A DNA stretch of 64,000 nt from CAVUAN01 sp963739435 (GCA_963739435.1 CAVUAN010000016.1:124001-188000), one strand, 5' to 3'. Shown: positions 20,588-30,983, counted from the first letter of the stretch. Notes: a model not told the origin generated them from the letters alone. Program-made: numbers and translations.

Positions 20588-23572
20588 ATGAGCGAACTCC
20601 GAGCGCTGCCGGCCTGGCTCGACGCAGGCGCTGCCGCGCTGGCGGGCGCCGCGCCGCCGGCGCCGACCCTGGCCGGTGCGCTGCCGGGCCTCGACCGGGC
20701 CCATTCCCTGACGCCTCTTCAGCGGCTGCACCGCGTGCAGGAATCGGCCCTCACCGAGTGCGGCGGTGCCGGCGAGCCCGTCCATCTCGCCTGGCGCCAG
20801 TTCCTGCGCGGCCGCGGGCCTTCGGTGCTGGTGATCGACGCGACCCAACTCGACGTGCGGGCACGCGGCACGGCCGCCGTTCTCGACAGCGCTCCCTGGC
20901 TGGTGGCCGAGGGCGTGCTGATCGCCGCCGGCCTGCGCGACAGCCTCGAGGCCGAGCTGCGCCTGCCGGCCGAGCTGAATGGCCATGAAGCGGCCTTCCT
21001 GAATGCAGCCGACGCCGTCCGGTCGCTCGCTCAGGTCGCGATTCCCCGCCGCAAGGTCGAGGTGCTGCGCAACAGCCGGCCGAGCTGCTGGGGAGAGAGA
21101 CAGACCACCGACGGGTCGCGGCTGATCCACACCCCGGAAACCTGGTGCCGGATCGCCCTGTTGTTTGCCGGCGCTTCGGGCCTCGACGCGTCGCTGCTGA
21201 CGCTGCGGCGCGGCATGGAGCAGCGCGGCCTGGTCGAGCTCGCGCATTCCGAGAACCTGCGAAGCCAGATCGACGGCTGGAGCGGCGGCGTCGAGGTGCA
21301 AGGACAGGAAGCCACGCTCGTCTTCGACGACGGCCTGGGCGGTTTCCTGCCGCTTTCCGCCTCGGATCTCGCCTCCGATCCTCTGTCTCTCGCGTCCGCG
21401 GGAATCGTCCCGGCGCCGTCCACCCTCATGGCTATGGCCGAGGGCGTCTGCGTGGTCAAGCAGACCGGGCGTGCGCTCTATCGCCACTGGCAGCTTGCAC
21501 CAGAAGCGGCGCCGGTGCGCGGATTGCTGGCGCGCGCCGCGCGTCTCGTGACCGAGATCACTCTCGGTCGGGGCGAGGCCGCACATCTCGCCGCCCTGGA
21601 CGAAGTGGCCCTCGAACTCTCCACACAGGGGCTGGCGGCCGCGTGGCCGCTCGGCAGCTCCCTGCGCCACTACCGCGAGCAGTGGGAGAGCCACGTCCGG
21701 CGGGAGTCCTGCCCGGAGGGGCTCTGCCTTTCGCCGCGGGCCGCGCCCTGCCACAACACCTGTCCGGCCAACATCGACATCCCGAGCTTCATCGCCCACC
21801 TGGGCCACGGCGACTATCGCTCGACCATCGAGGTGATCCGCCGCGACAACCCGCTGCCGCTGACTTGCGGTCTCGTCTGCCCGGCGCCGTGCGAATCCGC
21901 CTGCGTGCGCGGCGGCAGCAACGGGGCCGTCTTCATCCGGCCGCTGAAGGCCAAGGCGGCCGAGCACTGCCTCGCCGAGGGCGGCTACCCGAAACCCGAG
22001 ATCGCGCCCGATACCGGCAAGCGCATCGGCATCGTCGGGTCCGGCCCGGCCGGCCTCACGGCGGCCTATTACCTGCGCACCCGCGGTCATCAGGTCGAGA
22101 TCTTCGAGGCGCAGGAGAAGGCCGGGGGCATGCTGCGCTACGGCATTCCGGCCTATCGTCTGCCGCCCGACATGCTGGACCAGGAGATCGACCAGATCCG
22201 CGTGCTGGGAATCCCGATCCATACCGGCGCCCCGGTCGGCAGCCTCGAGGCGTTCCGCAAGGGCTACGACGCCGTGTTCCTCGGGCTCGGCACCCAGAAG
22301 TCGCGCCTCATCCAGGTCGACGGCGTCCAGCAACCCTTCGTCCTCGGCGGCATCGACTTCCTGCGGAGGGTGCGAAGCGGCGAACAGGTTCGGGTTGGGC
22401 CGCGGGTCGCCGTCATCGGCGGCGGCGACGTTTCCATCGACGTCGCCTTGACGGCGTTGCGGCAGGGCGCGAAGCACGTCGACCTGACCTCCCTCGAGAA
22501 GCAGCGCGAGATGCCGGCCAGCCCCCACGAGATCGAGCTCGCGGTTGCCGAAGGAGTCGAGCTGCACGCGGGCTGGGGCCCGGTGCGCATCGAAGAGGAT
22601 GGCGAGGTGACCTTCCAGTTCTGCGAGCGGGTCAAGGACGAGACCGGCAAGTTCGACCCGAAATTCGACGCCGCCCGACTGCTGAAGCTCGAAGCCGACC
22701 ACGTCATCCTCGCCACGGGCCAGGGCACCGACCTGACGATTCTCGAAGGCAGCGGAGTCGAAAGTGCGCGCGGCTTCATCGTTGCGGACCCGAAGACCCT
22801 GATGACCAACGTTCCGGGCGTGTTCGCCGGCGGAGACGGGCAGCAAGGCCCGCGCACGGCCGTGGAGGCGATCCGCGCCGGCAAGATCGCCGCGGCCGGC
22901 ATCGACGCCTGGCTGCGCGGGGCGGCGATGGACGCCGCCACCGGCAAGCCGGTGCGCCGCGCGGAGGTCGCTCTCCTACCGGTGTTGGCGCACGATCGCA
23001 CCCGCCTGCCCCGTGCCGTCATGCCCGAGAGGAGCGTCGAAGAGGTCCTCGGCGAGGGCAACTACGTCCGGATCGAGGAGGGCCTGACCGACGCGATGGC
23101 GCACGATGAGGCCCGCCGCTGCCTGCGCTGCGACATCTGCATCGGCTGCGGCCTGTGCATGGCCACGTGCAGCGAGATGGGGATCGAGGCCCTGCGCATG
23201 GCCGACACGCCGGCCGGCCGCCTCGCCTACTTCGATTTCCTGCGCCCCGCGGAGCGGTGCATCGGCTGCGGCGCCTGCACGCAGGTCTGCCCGACGGGAG
23301 CGATCCGCATCGAGGACCGAGACGGCGTGCGGCGCACGATCATCACGGGAACCGTCGTGCGAGAACAGCCGCTACTCTCCTGCAGCGACTGTGGTGCGCC
23401 GACGCAGACGCCTGCGCACCGGGAGTTCGTCCGCCGCCGCCTGCCGGATCACATGGCGTTTCTCTTGCATCGCGAGCTCTGCCCGTCCTGCGCGCGCGCG
23501 CGGGGCGATCGTCCCTCAGTGGAGTCAGCCACGTTGAGGCGGGCCACGTTAATAGCAGGAGATAACCAATGA
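20588..23572 (+). CDS. Fusion: vestigial NuoF-like domain, GltD-like FAD/NAD(P)H oxidoreductase, 2[4Fe-4S] ferredoxin, zinc-ribbon-like tail
   Basis: A 994-residue electron-transfer fusion. Residues about 45-380 follow the plan of NuoF/HydB but the key sites are gone: ECGGAG replaces the FMN loop GRGGAG, VIDATQLDVRARG stands where CNADEGEPG belongs, and WQLAPEAAPVRG replaces the cluster-binding CGKC/PCREG. The NuoF C-terminal helices (ending SCPEGLC, 374-380) remain. Residues about 385-785 are a complete GltD-like module: Cys388, 392, 427, 431, 435 and 439, FAD site GIVGSGPAGL at 481-490 and NAD(P) site VIGGGDVSIDVA at 609-620. Residues 845-901 hold two ferredoxin clusters. Cys932/935 and Cys965/968 form a zinc-ribbon-like tail. 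It probably passes NAD(P)H electrons to the Mo enzyme. Confidence 0.85.
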   Translation: MSELRALPAWLDAGAAALAGAAPPAPTLAGALPGLDRAHSLTPLQRLHRVQESALTECGGAGEPVHLAWRQFLRGRGPSVLVIDATQLDVRARGTAAVLDSAPWLVAEGVLIAAGLRDSLEAELRLPAELNGHEAAFLNAADAVRSLAQVAIPRRKVEVLRNSRPSCWGERQTTDGSRLIHTPETWCRIALLFAGASGLDASLLTLRRGMEQRGLVELAHSENLRSQIDGWSGGVEVQGQEATLVFDDGLGGFLPLSASDLASDPLSLASAGIVPAPSTLMAMAEGVCVVKQTGRALYRHWQLAPEAAPVRGLLARAARLVTEITLGRGEAAHLAALDEVALELSTQGLAAAWPLGSSLRHYREQWESHVRRESCPEGLCLSPRAAPCHNTCPANIDIPSFIAHLGHGDYRSTIEVIRRDNPLPLTCGLVCPAPCESACVRGGSNGAVFIRPLKAKAAEHCLAEGGYPKPEIAPDTGKRIGIVGSGPAGLTAAYYLRTRGHQVEIFEAQEKAGGMLRYGIPAYRLPPDMLDQEIDQIRVLGIPIHTGAPVGSLEAFRKGYDAVFLGLGTQKSRLIQVDGVQQPFVLGGIDFLRRVRSGEQVRVGPRVAVIGGGDVSIDVALTALRQGAKHVDLTSLEKQREMPASPHEIELAVAEGVELHAGWGPVRIEEDGEVTFQFCERVKDETGKFDPKFDAARLLKLEADHVILATGQGTDLTILEGSGVESARGFIVADPKTLMTNVPGVFAGGDGQQGPRTAVEAIRAGKIAAAGIDAWLRGAAMDAATGKPVRRAEVALLPVLAHDRTRLPRAVMPERSVEEVLGEGNYVRIEEGLTDAMAHDEARRCLRCDICIGCGLCMATCSEMGIEALRMADTPAGRLAYFDFLRPAERCIGCGACTQVCPTGAIRIEDRDGVRRTIITGTVVREQPLLSCSDCGAPTQTPAHREFVRRRLPDHMAFLLHRELCPSCARARGDRPSVESATLRRATLIAGDNQ

Positions 23573-23598
23573 AAGTCATCGTCGGCGACAGATTCTAA
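23569..23598 (+). pseudogene. Nine-codon ORF after the Mo cluster, possible gene remnant
   Basis: ATG overlaps the preceding stop (ATGA) and has AGCAGGAGATAACC upstream, a good start site. The frame reads MKVIVGDRF and stops. It looks like the start of a lost fourth gene of the cluster, cut off at a deletion or recombination point. A chance start is the alternative. Confidence 0.3.
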
Positions 23599-23618
23599 AG
23601 TCGGTAGAATGCCGCCCG

Positions 23619-24094
23619 ATGAGCGCGTACGCCGCGGCGATGTGGGGCGGGCTTGCCGCGGCTTCGCTGCTGCTCGGCGCGGCGCTCGCCCTGCGGTGGT
23701 CGCTCTCGGAGCGGCTCGTTGGCGCCATCATGGGATTCGGGTCCGGCGCGCTCATCAGCAGCATCGCCTACGAGCTCGTGCCGGAATCGAAAGTCGCCGG
23801 CGGCGGGCGATGGATCGTCTTCGCCTTCGCCCTGGGCGCGCTGGTCTTCTTCGTCGCCGACTGGGCGATCGACCACAGCGGGGGCGCCGAGCCACGGGCG
23901 GGGGGTCGGGCACCGCGATCTTCCTCGGAACGCTGCTCGACGGCCGGTAAGCCAGGGCCTTCTCTGCGGGAGCTGTTCTGACGATGCTCTCCGACGTCAT
24001 GATGCCGGAGGCGTTCGAGCACGGCGGCAAGCTCGTCGGACTGCTGGCCACGCTGGGCTTTCTGGCCGCGGCGATCCTGTCGGTGATGGAATAA
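23619..24094 (+). pseudogene. ZIP-family metal transporter remnant with internal deletion
   Basis: The N-terminal part (MSAYAAAMWGGLAAASLLLG through FVADWAIDHSGG) matches bacterial ZIP transporters. Near 23900 the frame shifts; the next frame gives GTAIFLGTLLDG and then stops at 23949, where the family would continue for roughly 80-90 residues. From about 23958 a frame resumes with the family C-terminus (AFSAGAVLTMLSDVMMPEAF, then KLVGLLATLGFLAAAIL). The missing middle contains metal-binding helices, so this copy cannot be functional as read. Unlike the other broken genes here, a repaired frame would not restore it. Confidence 0.75.
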
Positions 24095-24133
24095 CGACCT
24101 GACGCACGTACCGCCATCCGTGGGGCTCGTGGG

Positions 24134-26200
24134 TTACTGCTGATGCGCCAGCATTTCGGCGAACCGGTCGCTCCCGGTGACGGGCAGAAGCTCGGTCAGC
24201 TCCTGGGCGTGTGCGAAATCCGCTTCGAAAAGTTCCCGCTTCATCTGGCCCACGAACGTCGGGTCCGCCGTCGCCACGTCGGTTTCGTCGTTCGTCCGTA
24301 GCGACAGCTTGTTGAAGTTGCAGGAGCCGAGGATGGCCCAGCCGTCGACGATCGCCGCCTTCGTGTGCATCATTCCCGGAAACGCGTAGACGCGTATTCC
24401 GTTCTGCAACAGCCGGTTCGCCTTGACCTTGTTGTTGCTGTCCGATGTGTCCATGTCGGCCTGGGAGGGCATCACGACGCGCACGTCCACGCCGCGCCGC
24501 CGGGCCGCGATGAGGGCACGGATCACGGTGTCGTCGTAGATGTATGGGTTCGAGATCCACGCATACCGCCGGGAGCGGCCGAGCGCCTCGCACAGGTACC
24601 GAAGAACGACCGGGTTGAGCGTCTTCGTGTAGATCGGGCGTATGTCGACGTAGTCCTCCCGCTCGGCCGGTCCTTCGTAAGCCTTGGGCTGGGCGAGGTA
24701 GGTGGCGGCGTAGGCCAGGTCTCCGAGGATGGACGCGTGGCTCCAGGCGAGCTCGAAGTCGCGTTCGAGCCAGCCGACGATCGGCCCCTCGAGCTCCGCC
24801 ATCACGTCGTGCCACTCGTACCGGTACTCGAAGCCGGCGTTCATCCCCCCGACGTAGGCGTACTTTCGGTCGACGATGTACACCTTCGAATGGTCCCCCA
24901 TCGTCACGGAGTTCAGGAAGTTGCGGACATGAACCCTCGAGCCGTCCCGTAGGTAGGGCTGGATGGCCCTTGGCGGCTTGAAGTCTTCGGGCTGCGGCGT
25001 CTGGGGAGACACCATGCTCGCGTCGAGGGAGGTCACGCGGTCGATGACGACCCGGCTGTCAGGAATCTGCAGCGACCGCTGGCGCACCCTATCGGCAAGC
25101 TCCACGCCGAAGGAGTCGGTGTCCCAGATGCAGACCCGAAAGTGAAGGGACTGCTGGGCCTCGGCGATCCGGCGCTCGAGCAGGGGAAAAAAATTGGAAC
25201 CGTCGACGATGAGACGGATCGAGCCCCGGTAGCGCCGGGACCCCATCATCGAATCGAGCTTAGCCTCGAAGGCTGGCAGGTCCATCCCCGGCCCATCGGT
25301 CACGACGGGCGGGATTTCCGGGGCCGGCCATCTCCTCTTGCGCAGCATCACGCGGACGGTCTGCAGGCCGAAGTTGACGGCCCGGCCTACGAAGGAAACC
25401 GGGTTCTTGACGAACGCAAGGAGCTGGCCCTCGATGACGGCCGCCTCGACCATGCGCCAGGTCTTTCCCGAGGCGGCTGCCTCGCTCGCGACGTCGGCCG
25501 AGCCGGGCGACAGCGTGAAGGCCATGACGTTCTGATCGAGGTCGAAGACGAGGAAGGTCGGGGGCTTCCCCTCGCGCGCGTTGACGACGACGAACAAACC
25601 GTGGGAATCGCCCTTTTCGCGCAGGGACTCCGCGATGACATCGAAGAGGATGCGGCCGAACTGCGTCAGGTCCATGCGGTGGCCGATGTGGACGTCCTTT
25701 GGCACCTCGGCGGCCGGAGCGATCTGCGCGCCGCCCGTAGCCTCGCGGTACGCTACGAATTCGCGGCTCCCGATGCCGACGAAGACTCCCTCGCCCGGGG
25801 CGCTGCCGGACAAGAGCTTTCCGGCCACTTTCGGGAGCAGGACCTGGAACTGCTCGGCCGAAACGACCGTCGCCTCGCGGACGGAAGCCTGCATCTGCTC
25901 GATTCCCTTGGGGACCTCCTCGACGAGCTCCAGTTGTGTCGTCCGAAATCTGACCTTCTGGCCCTCTTCGAGGACGTTGGCCTTCCAGCTGGCTTTGAAG
26001 ACGGTCTTCTTGCCGTCTTCCGGAAAGAGCAGGATCAGGTGATTGTGGTAGACGAAGGCGCGCAGCGTGGGCCGGGGCGGCAGGGCCAGGAGCGCGCTCC
26101 GCGTGGCGGCGTCGCTGACGACGTGACTGCACCCGGCGGTGACGAAGATAGCGAGCAGGAGCCCGGCAGCACGCGCGGTTCTCTCGGTCTTCCGCCTCAA
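24134..26200 (-). CDS. Phospholipase D-domain lipoprotein (cardiolipin synthase-like)
   Basis: A secreted lipoprotein with two PLD domains. The TTG at 26200 is preferred as start: it has GGGAGGT eight bases upstream and gives a short signal peptide (MRRKTERTARAAGLLLAIF) ending in the lipobox VTAGC. An ATG at 26329 in frame would add 43 residues. A domain of about 300 residues without clear family, partly typical of type VI lipoprotein-like proteins, precedes the catalytic half. The HKD motifs are HSKVYIVDRKYAYVGG and HTKAAIVDGWAILGS, each followed by N. It is last in a minus-strand run after the AsmA-like and AI-2E genes. A phosphatidyl transfer role is inferred. Confidence 0.85.
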   Translation of the reverse strand: MRRKTERTARAAGLLLAIFVTAGCSHVVSDAATRSALLALPPRPTLRAFVYHNHLILLFPEDGKKTVFKASWKANVLEEGQKVRFRTTQLELVEEVPKGIEQMQASVREATVVSAEQFQVLLPKVAGKLLSGSAPGEGVFVGIGSREFVAYREATGGAQIAPAAEVPKDVHIGHRMDLTQFGRILFDVIAESLREKGDSHGLFVVVNAREGKPPTFLVFDLDQNVMAFTLSPGSADVASEAAASGKTWRMVEAAVIEGQLLAFVKNPVSFVGRAVNFGLQTVRVMLRKRRWPAPEIPPVVTDGPGMDLPAFEAKLDSMMGSRRYRGSIRLIVDGSNFFPLLERRIAEAQQSLHFRVCIWDTDSFGVELADRVRQRSLQIPDSRVVIDRVTSLDASMVSPQTPQPEDFKPPRAIQPYLRDGSRVHVRNFLNSVTMGDHSKVYIVDRKYAYVGGMNAGFEYRYEWHDVMAELEGPIVGWLERDFELAWSHASILGDLAYAATYLAQPKAYEGPAEREDYVDIRPIYTKTLNPVVLRYLCEALGRSRRYAWISNPYIYDDTVIRALIAARRRGVDVRVVMPSQADMDTSDSNNKVKANRLLQNGIRVYAFPGMMHTKAAIVDGWAILGSCNFNKLSLRTNDETDVATADPTFVGQMKRELFEADFAHAQELTELLPVTGSDRFAEMLAHQQ

Positions 26201-26381
26201 GTTTCGACCTCCCGATCCACCCTGAGCCACAAGCGAAAGCCGAGCCCTTCGCAGCATCTGCGCGACGCCCGTCGGGACCCTTCGACGGGCTTCGGCCGTC
26301 TCATCCGAGACCACATTCTGCCATGGCATCTGCAGGTTCGCCGGGTCGCGCGCGTCACGGCCGGCTGATCGGCGCCCCTTC

Positions 26382-29300
26382 TCACTGCGAGGGGGGATCG
26401 ATGACCTGGACGGGCAGCTTCACCGTCCTCGTCAGGATGTTGACCAGCCCCTGCCCGACATCCTTCGCAGGAGAGACGCGGACCTTCGGGTCGTCGAGGT
26501 TCCCCGTCACCTTCACCGCGACCGAGAGGAAATTCCCCCCGAGAATCTTCCGGAGGACCGGGATCGCCTGGGTGATCTTGTCCATCGTTGAGAAAGGATG
26601 CGCGAGAACCATGACATCCAGGGATTTGTCCAGGTAGTCAAGGGCCCCGCTTCCAACCATCGTGAACGACGGCGACTTCAGGTCAGCCTCGCGAATCGAA
26701 ATCCCGCCATTCTCTACCTGCCCTTCGACTGTGAATTCGTCGAACGGTATTGTCTCGCCGAGATGGTCCCGAGCCTTGCCCTTGAAGACCTCCGTCAGAT
26801 TGACGGCCGCCAGAACCTTCGTCAGCACACTGGCCTTACCCATCCTTCCGTTCGAAGCCCGAAACGTGAGCGGGCCCTGTATCGCCCGGGGGAGCTCCGC
26901 CGCCTCCCCTTTCCCCTCGACCTGGAGGCTCGCTTCGTAAGGTCCCGTCATCCGGGCGTTCTCGAACCCGAGACAGGTCAGCGGGACATTGATGTCCGGG
27001 CCCATGGAAGCGACACGGGCCACACCGGACACTGCGCCGCCGGAGAGAAACCGAAGCTCGCCCGTCGTCGAGATGCCGCAGACTTCCGCCTTCCGAACCG
27101 TGGCAGTGATCGACTCCTTCGCCAGCTCGATGTCGGCGAGAACCGGCCTCCATGCCAGATCTCGAAACGCGAAGGAGTCGATGGAGAGACGCAGGATGCC
27201 GCCAATCGGGAACGGGGGTGGCTCGCCCTTCTTCGTCCCTGCGGCCGCCTTTTTCGCCGAGTTCATCCGGTCGAGAACCTTCTCGACGCGCGCCCACGCG
27301 ATCCCGCCCGTGGCGGCGTCCATATCGAGAACGATCCCCTCTTCCTGGAAGGTGACATCTCCCGTGAGCGAGAGATGCTGGTCGTCCAGAGCGAGGGAGG
27401 AGGAAGACGCGGTGAGCCGGTTCCCCCCGGCTCGAACGTCGAGGGCCTCGATCGTGATTTCCCCGGCCGGAGTAGGAATCACGAGGTCCGCCGCCTTCAG
27501 CATTCCGCTCGCCGACGTCTTCCCGATGTGATCCCATGGCACGAGCGCATGGAATTCGCCCTCGATGCGGCCGTGCCTCCGGCTCTTTCTCGCGAACAGC
27601 TCCTCCAAGGTCGGGGAGGCCAGGCGGCCGTTGAAGCCGACTGCGAGCTCTTTCCTCCGAAGACCAAGAGAGATCGAGGCGTCGGAGAAGCTGTCGGCGA
27701 TCGTGAGGCGGCGAACGTCCGTTCCCTCTCCGTCTTTGAGGACGTCGAGCTCCACGCGAGGGCCGTTCCGGAAGGTGAAGGTCCCGGCCAGGGTGAGCGT
27801 GTCTTCGGCGAGCCCGACGCGAACCTCTCGAAGGGTGATCGGCGCCGCCGGAAGGAATTCGGCGGGGAGCGACGCCTTCTCCCAGATCCAGCCGACGGCC
27901 TCCGGCCCCGTCACGCCATCCACCGCCGCTTCGGCCTTCCGAGGGCCCCGCCGGAGGCCGGCGAGGACGCCCGAGACCCGGAGGGCCGCGTCTCCCGTCC
28001 GCGCTTCGAGCCCCGTCACGCGGATCGTGTCCCCGTCAATCCGGAAACCTCCGGATTTCACCTCGAGCGTCTCGGGGAGGAATGACGTGGCGAGGACGAG
28101 ATCCTTCAAGGACCCTGTCGCCTCGTATTGCCAGCCCGCCGGCCGTGAGATCGGCCCGGAAAGCTCGCTGACGGACAGCCCGATGGAGCCCCGCAGCCCG
28201 GTGACCTCCGTTTGAAGCGCCTCCATCCCCTTCCGGGAGGCCAGCCACGGGAACAACTCGTCCAGCGTCAGTTGGATCGTTCCGGAGACCTTTTCGAAGA
28301 GAGGAGCGTTTCCGAGTCGCACACGTGCCACCAGGCCGGAGAGCGTCGAGCCTCCGATGTTCCCGGAGAGCTCGCTCACCCCGACTCGATTTCCGTCGTA
28401 GAAGAAGGTCCCTTGCCGGATACGGATTGGCCAGGGAATCCCACGGTAGCGCCCGGAAAGTTGCATCTCGGACACGGACACTTTCGTCTCCAGCGCTCCC
28501 GCCCGGTCCCCGATCGTGATCCGGGCCGTCGCGATCCCGGCGAGGTCCTCCACGAGGGAAAGCTTCTCGTGGAAGGAGCGGCCACGCACCGCCCGGGAGA
28601 GGATTCCGGGGAGCTCCGCGAGATCCGTCCGCACCGTGGCCACGACCTGAAGGGTGTCGTCGTTCGCCCCGAGCCCGATCCGGACGCTTCCATCGGACAC
28701 CCGCGATCTTCCGAGGCGTGCCGTAACGTGCACCGCTGAAAGGACTCCTTTTTCGACGGCGACCTCTCCCTGCGCCTCCCGGAGGTCGAGGCCCACGCTC
28801 CCGATGCGCACGTTTCCGTCGGCGAGAACCGCCTGGATCGACATCCGTTCGAAGATCCCCAGATCCCCCGGCGTCTTTCCTCCGGCGGCAAAGGAGAAAG
28901 AGGACAACGTGCCGCCCTGGAAGATCGCGAAGATCGCAGCGATGGTGGGGTCGTCCCCGGCGAAGGAGAGAAGCCTCCCGCGCAGCGCTGTCACGTCGAG
29001 GCCGCTGCCGCGGGCGGTCACGTCGGCCCGCGGGCCCGCGCTGCTGACGGAGAGTGCGACCTCCGCGAGAAACCGGGGAGACTCCGTGGAAAGGCGCGAG
29101 AGAGTGACCACCGTCTTCCCGGCCCCGGCCTCCAGCGCGCCTTCGACCCTCAGGCCGCCCACCTCGAGGACCTCCCGGTCGGTCCGCCGGAGGGAGAGGG
29201 ACGAAGCGGAGACCCGCAGGTCCGCGTGGAGCGTGCGGGGGCCGGTCGGCGGGACCGTGACGCTCGCATCGAGGCCGCTCAGGACGGCGAGATTCATCCC

Positions 29301-29806
29301 GTTGCGGGAAGTCGCCAGCCGCCCTCCGCGGATCTCGACGGCCAGACCGGATGCCTCCGAGGCGAGAGATGCGAGGAACGGCGTGAGGCTCTGCAGCGGA
29401 TCCGGACGAGAAGCCGGTTTCTGCTCCTTGACAGCCTCGAGAGCGTCGATCGTCAGGTCCGGTCCGTCCACCCGGACTGCCGAGAGCCGGAACCGGCCTC
29501 GAAGAAACGAAAGGAGTGCGGGAGAGATACCCACGGACCGGACAGTGCCATGGACCTTTCTCGGGCCGGACAGCTCAATCTTGTGAATCACGAGCTTCGA
29601 GGTGCGGGAGGAGCGAGAGATCGATTCGTCCGACCTGTCACCTCGCCGCCGAGGGCCGAGGAGGCGGCGGACTCGATCCGCTTCCGGACCGGCGCCAGGT
29701 TGATCCAGCGGGGGGCGAGAACCAGGGCGAGGACGCCAAGGAGGCCGACGGCGCCCACGACGCTTGCGATCGTCGTTACGAACTTCCGGCGCCTCGTCAT
29801 CGGCAT
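26382..29806 (-). CDS. AsmA/DUF748-like envelope protein, frameshifted near its N-terminus
   Basis: A large periplasmic protein anchored by one N-terminal helix (SVVGAVGLLGVLALVLAP), followed by the typical AsmA start (RWINLAPVRKRIESAASSAL). Between about 29595 and 29640 the frame shifts twice: RIDLSLLPH is in one frame and KLVIHKIELSG in the next. The remaining 1069 residues are uninterrupted beta-rich repeats ending in an AsmA-like C-terminal domain (LGGNFLSVAVKVTGNLDDPK). Proteins of this type are thought to bridge the envelope and move phospholipids. About 1130 residues if repaired. Co-oriented with the PLD gene 180 bases downstream. Confidence 0.78.
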
Positions 29807-29828
29807 CGTCGTGGCGAGGCTCCTAGAG

Positions 29829-30983
29829 TCAGCCCGCCGCCGGCTCCCCCACGTCTCCGGAATCGATCCACGCGTCGAGAAGCGTGTGGGCCACGGCGAG
29901 AACGACGGGACCCACGAAGATCCCGATGAGACCGAACGATACGAGGCCGCCGATCACGCCCGCGAAGATCAGGAGGAGCGGGAGATCGGCGCCTTTCTTG
30001 ATGAGAATCGGCCGGATGACGTTGTCGAGCGTGATGAGCGGGATCGTCCAGACGAGAAGGAACGTCCCCCATCCCGCCTGGCCGCTTCCGTAGAGCCACA
30101 GGATCGCGGGCAGGAGGACAAGGATCGGGCCCACCTGCGCGATGCACAGGATGAGCGCGACGACCGTCAGCACACCGGCGAACGGGACGCCCGCGATCGC
30201 GAGGCCGATGCCCCCGAGCACCGACTGGCCGACCGCGGTGAGGACGACGCCCAGAGCGACGCCGCGGATCGACTGACCCGCGAGGACGACCGCGTTGTCC
30301 CCGCGGTCCCCCGCCAGCCGCCGCGCGAAAAGTCGCAGCCGCTCCGCGGCCGAGTCGCCAAGCTGGTAGAGGACGGCGGCGATGATCACCGTCATGAGAA
30401 GGTGGAAGAAGAGCGCGCCGACGCTCCCGAGAGTGCCGACAAACCAGTCCAGAGCCCGACGCGCGTAGGGCGCAGCCTTCTCCGCGAGGTCGCGCACGGC
30501 CGCGCCCGCGTAGCCCCGCCACGCGGCGTCCGCGTGCTGACCGACGATGGGAATCTTCGCGACCCAGGAGGGAGGGGGCGGAATTTCGGCGGTCCTCAGC
30601 TGGTCGACCTTCAAAGCGATCGCGTCCCGGCTCTCGAGCAGCGTTCTGAGCCCCGCGAGGAAGGGCACGACGACGACGAGGAGAAGCGCGAGCGTGAGGA
30701 CGGCCGTCGCCAGACCCCTTCGTCCCCCGAAGAGCTTCTGGAGCTTGAGGAGCACGGGCCACGTCGCGACAACGATCGTCGTCGCCCAGACGAGCGCCGC
30801 CGCGAACGGCGCGAGGATCCAGAGCACGGCTGCGATTAGGCCGCAGATGATCAGGATCGCGAAGACGATCTGCGGAAGGTCTGGCCGGCGGTCGTTCATG
30901 GACGTTTCTTTCGCGCGAACAGGCGGTCGCTCCGGCGCAGGAGGCGAGGACTCGAGCGTTTTGCCCTGACCTGCATGCGTCAT
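29829..30983 (-). CDS. AI-2E family transporter (PerM/TqsA-like) with captured leader
   Basis: An inner-membrane protein with about eight helices and family motifs (FVGTLGSVGALFFHLLMTVI in the middle, SFGLIGIFVGPVVLAVAHTL near the end). Members export autoinducer-2 or other small molecules; substrate here unknown. Family homology starts at MNDRRPDLPQIVF (ATG 30899), which has only a weak ribosome-binding site. An in-frame ATG at 30983 has a perfect AGGAGG and would add 28 residues. These extra codons begin MTHAGQGKTLES, the same as the barrel protein encoded at 5817, because the duplicated segment ends here. Either start is possible. Confidence 0.85.
   Translation of the reverse strand: MTHAGQGKTLESSPPAPERPPVRAKETSMNDRRPDLPQIVFAILIICGLIAAVLWILAPFAAALVWATTIVVATWPVLLKLQKLFGGRRGLATAVLTLALLLVVVVPFLAGLRTLLESRDAIALKVDQLRTAEIPPPPSWVAKIPIVGQHADAAWRGYAGAAVRDLAEKAAPYARRALDWFVGTLGSVGALFFHLLMTVIIAAVLYQLGDSAAERLRLFARRLAGDRGDNAVVLAGQSIRGVALGVVLTAVGQSVLGGIGLAIAGVPFAGVLTVVALILCIAQVGPILVLLPAILWLYGSGQAGWGTFLLVWTIPLITLDNVIRPILIKKGADLPLLLIFAGVIGGLVSFGLIGIFVGPVVLAVAHTLLDAWIDSGDVGEPAAG

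Noticed and set aside
19979..22846. A 955-codon minus-strand open frame opposite the Mo-enzyme genes
   Set aside because: Antisense of the GltD fusion; no motif and no ribosome-binding site.
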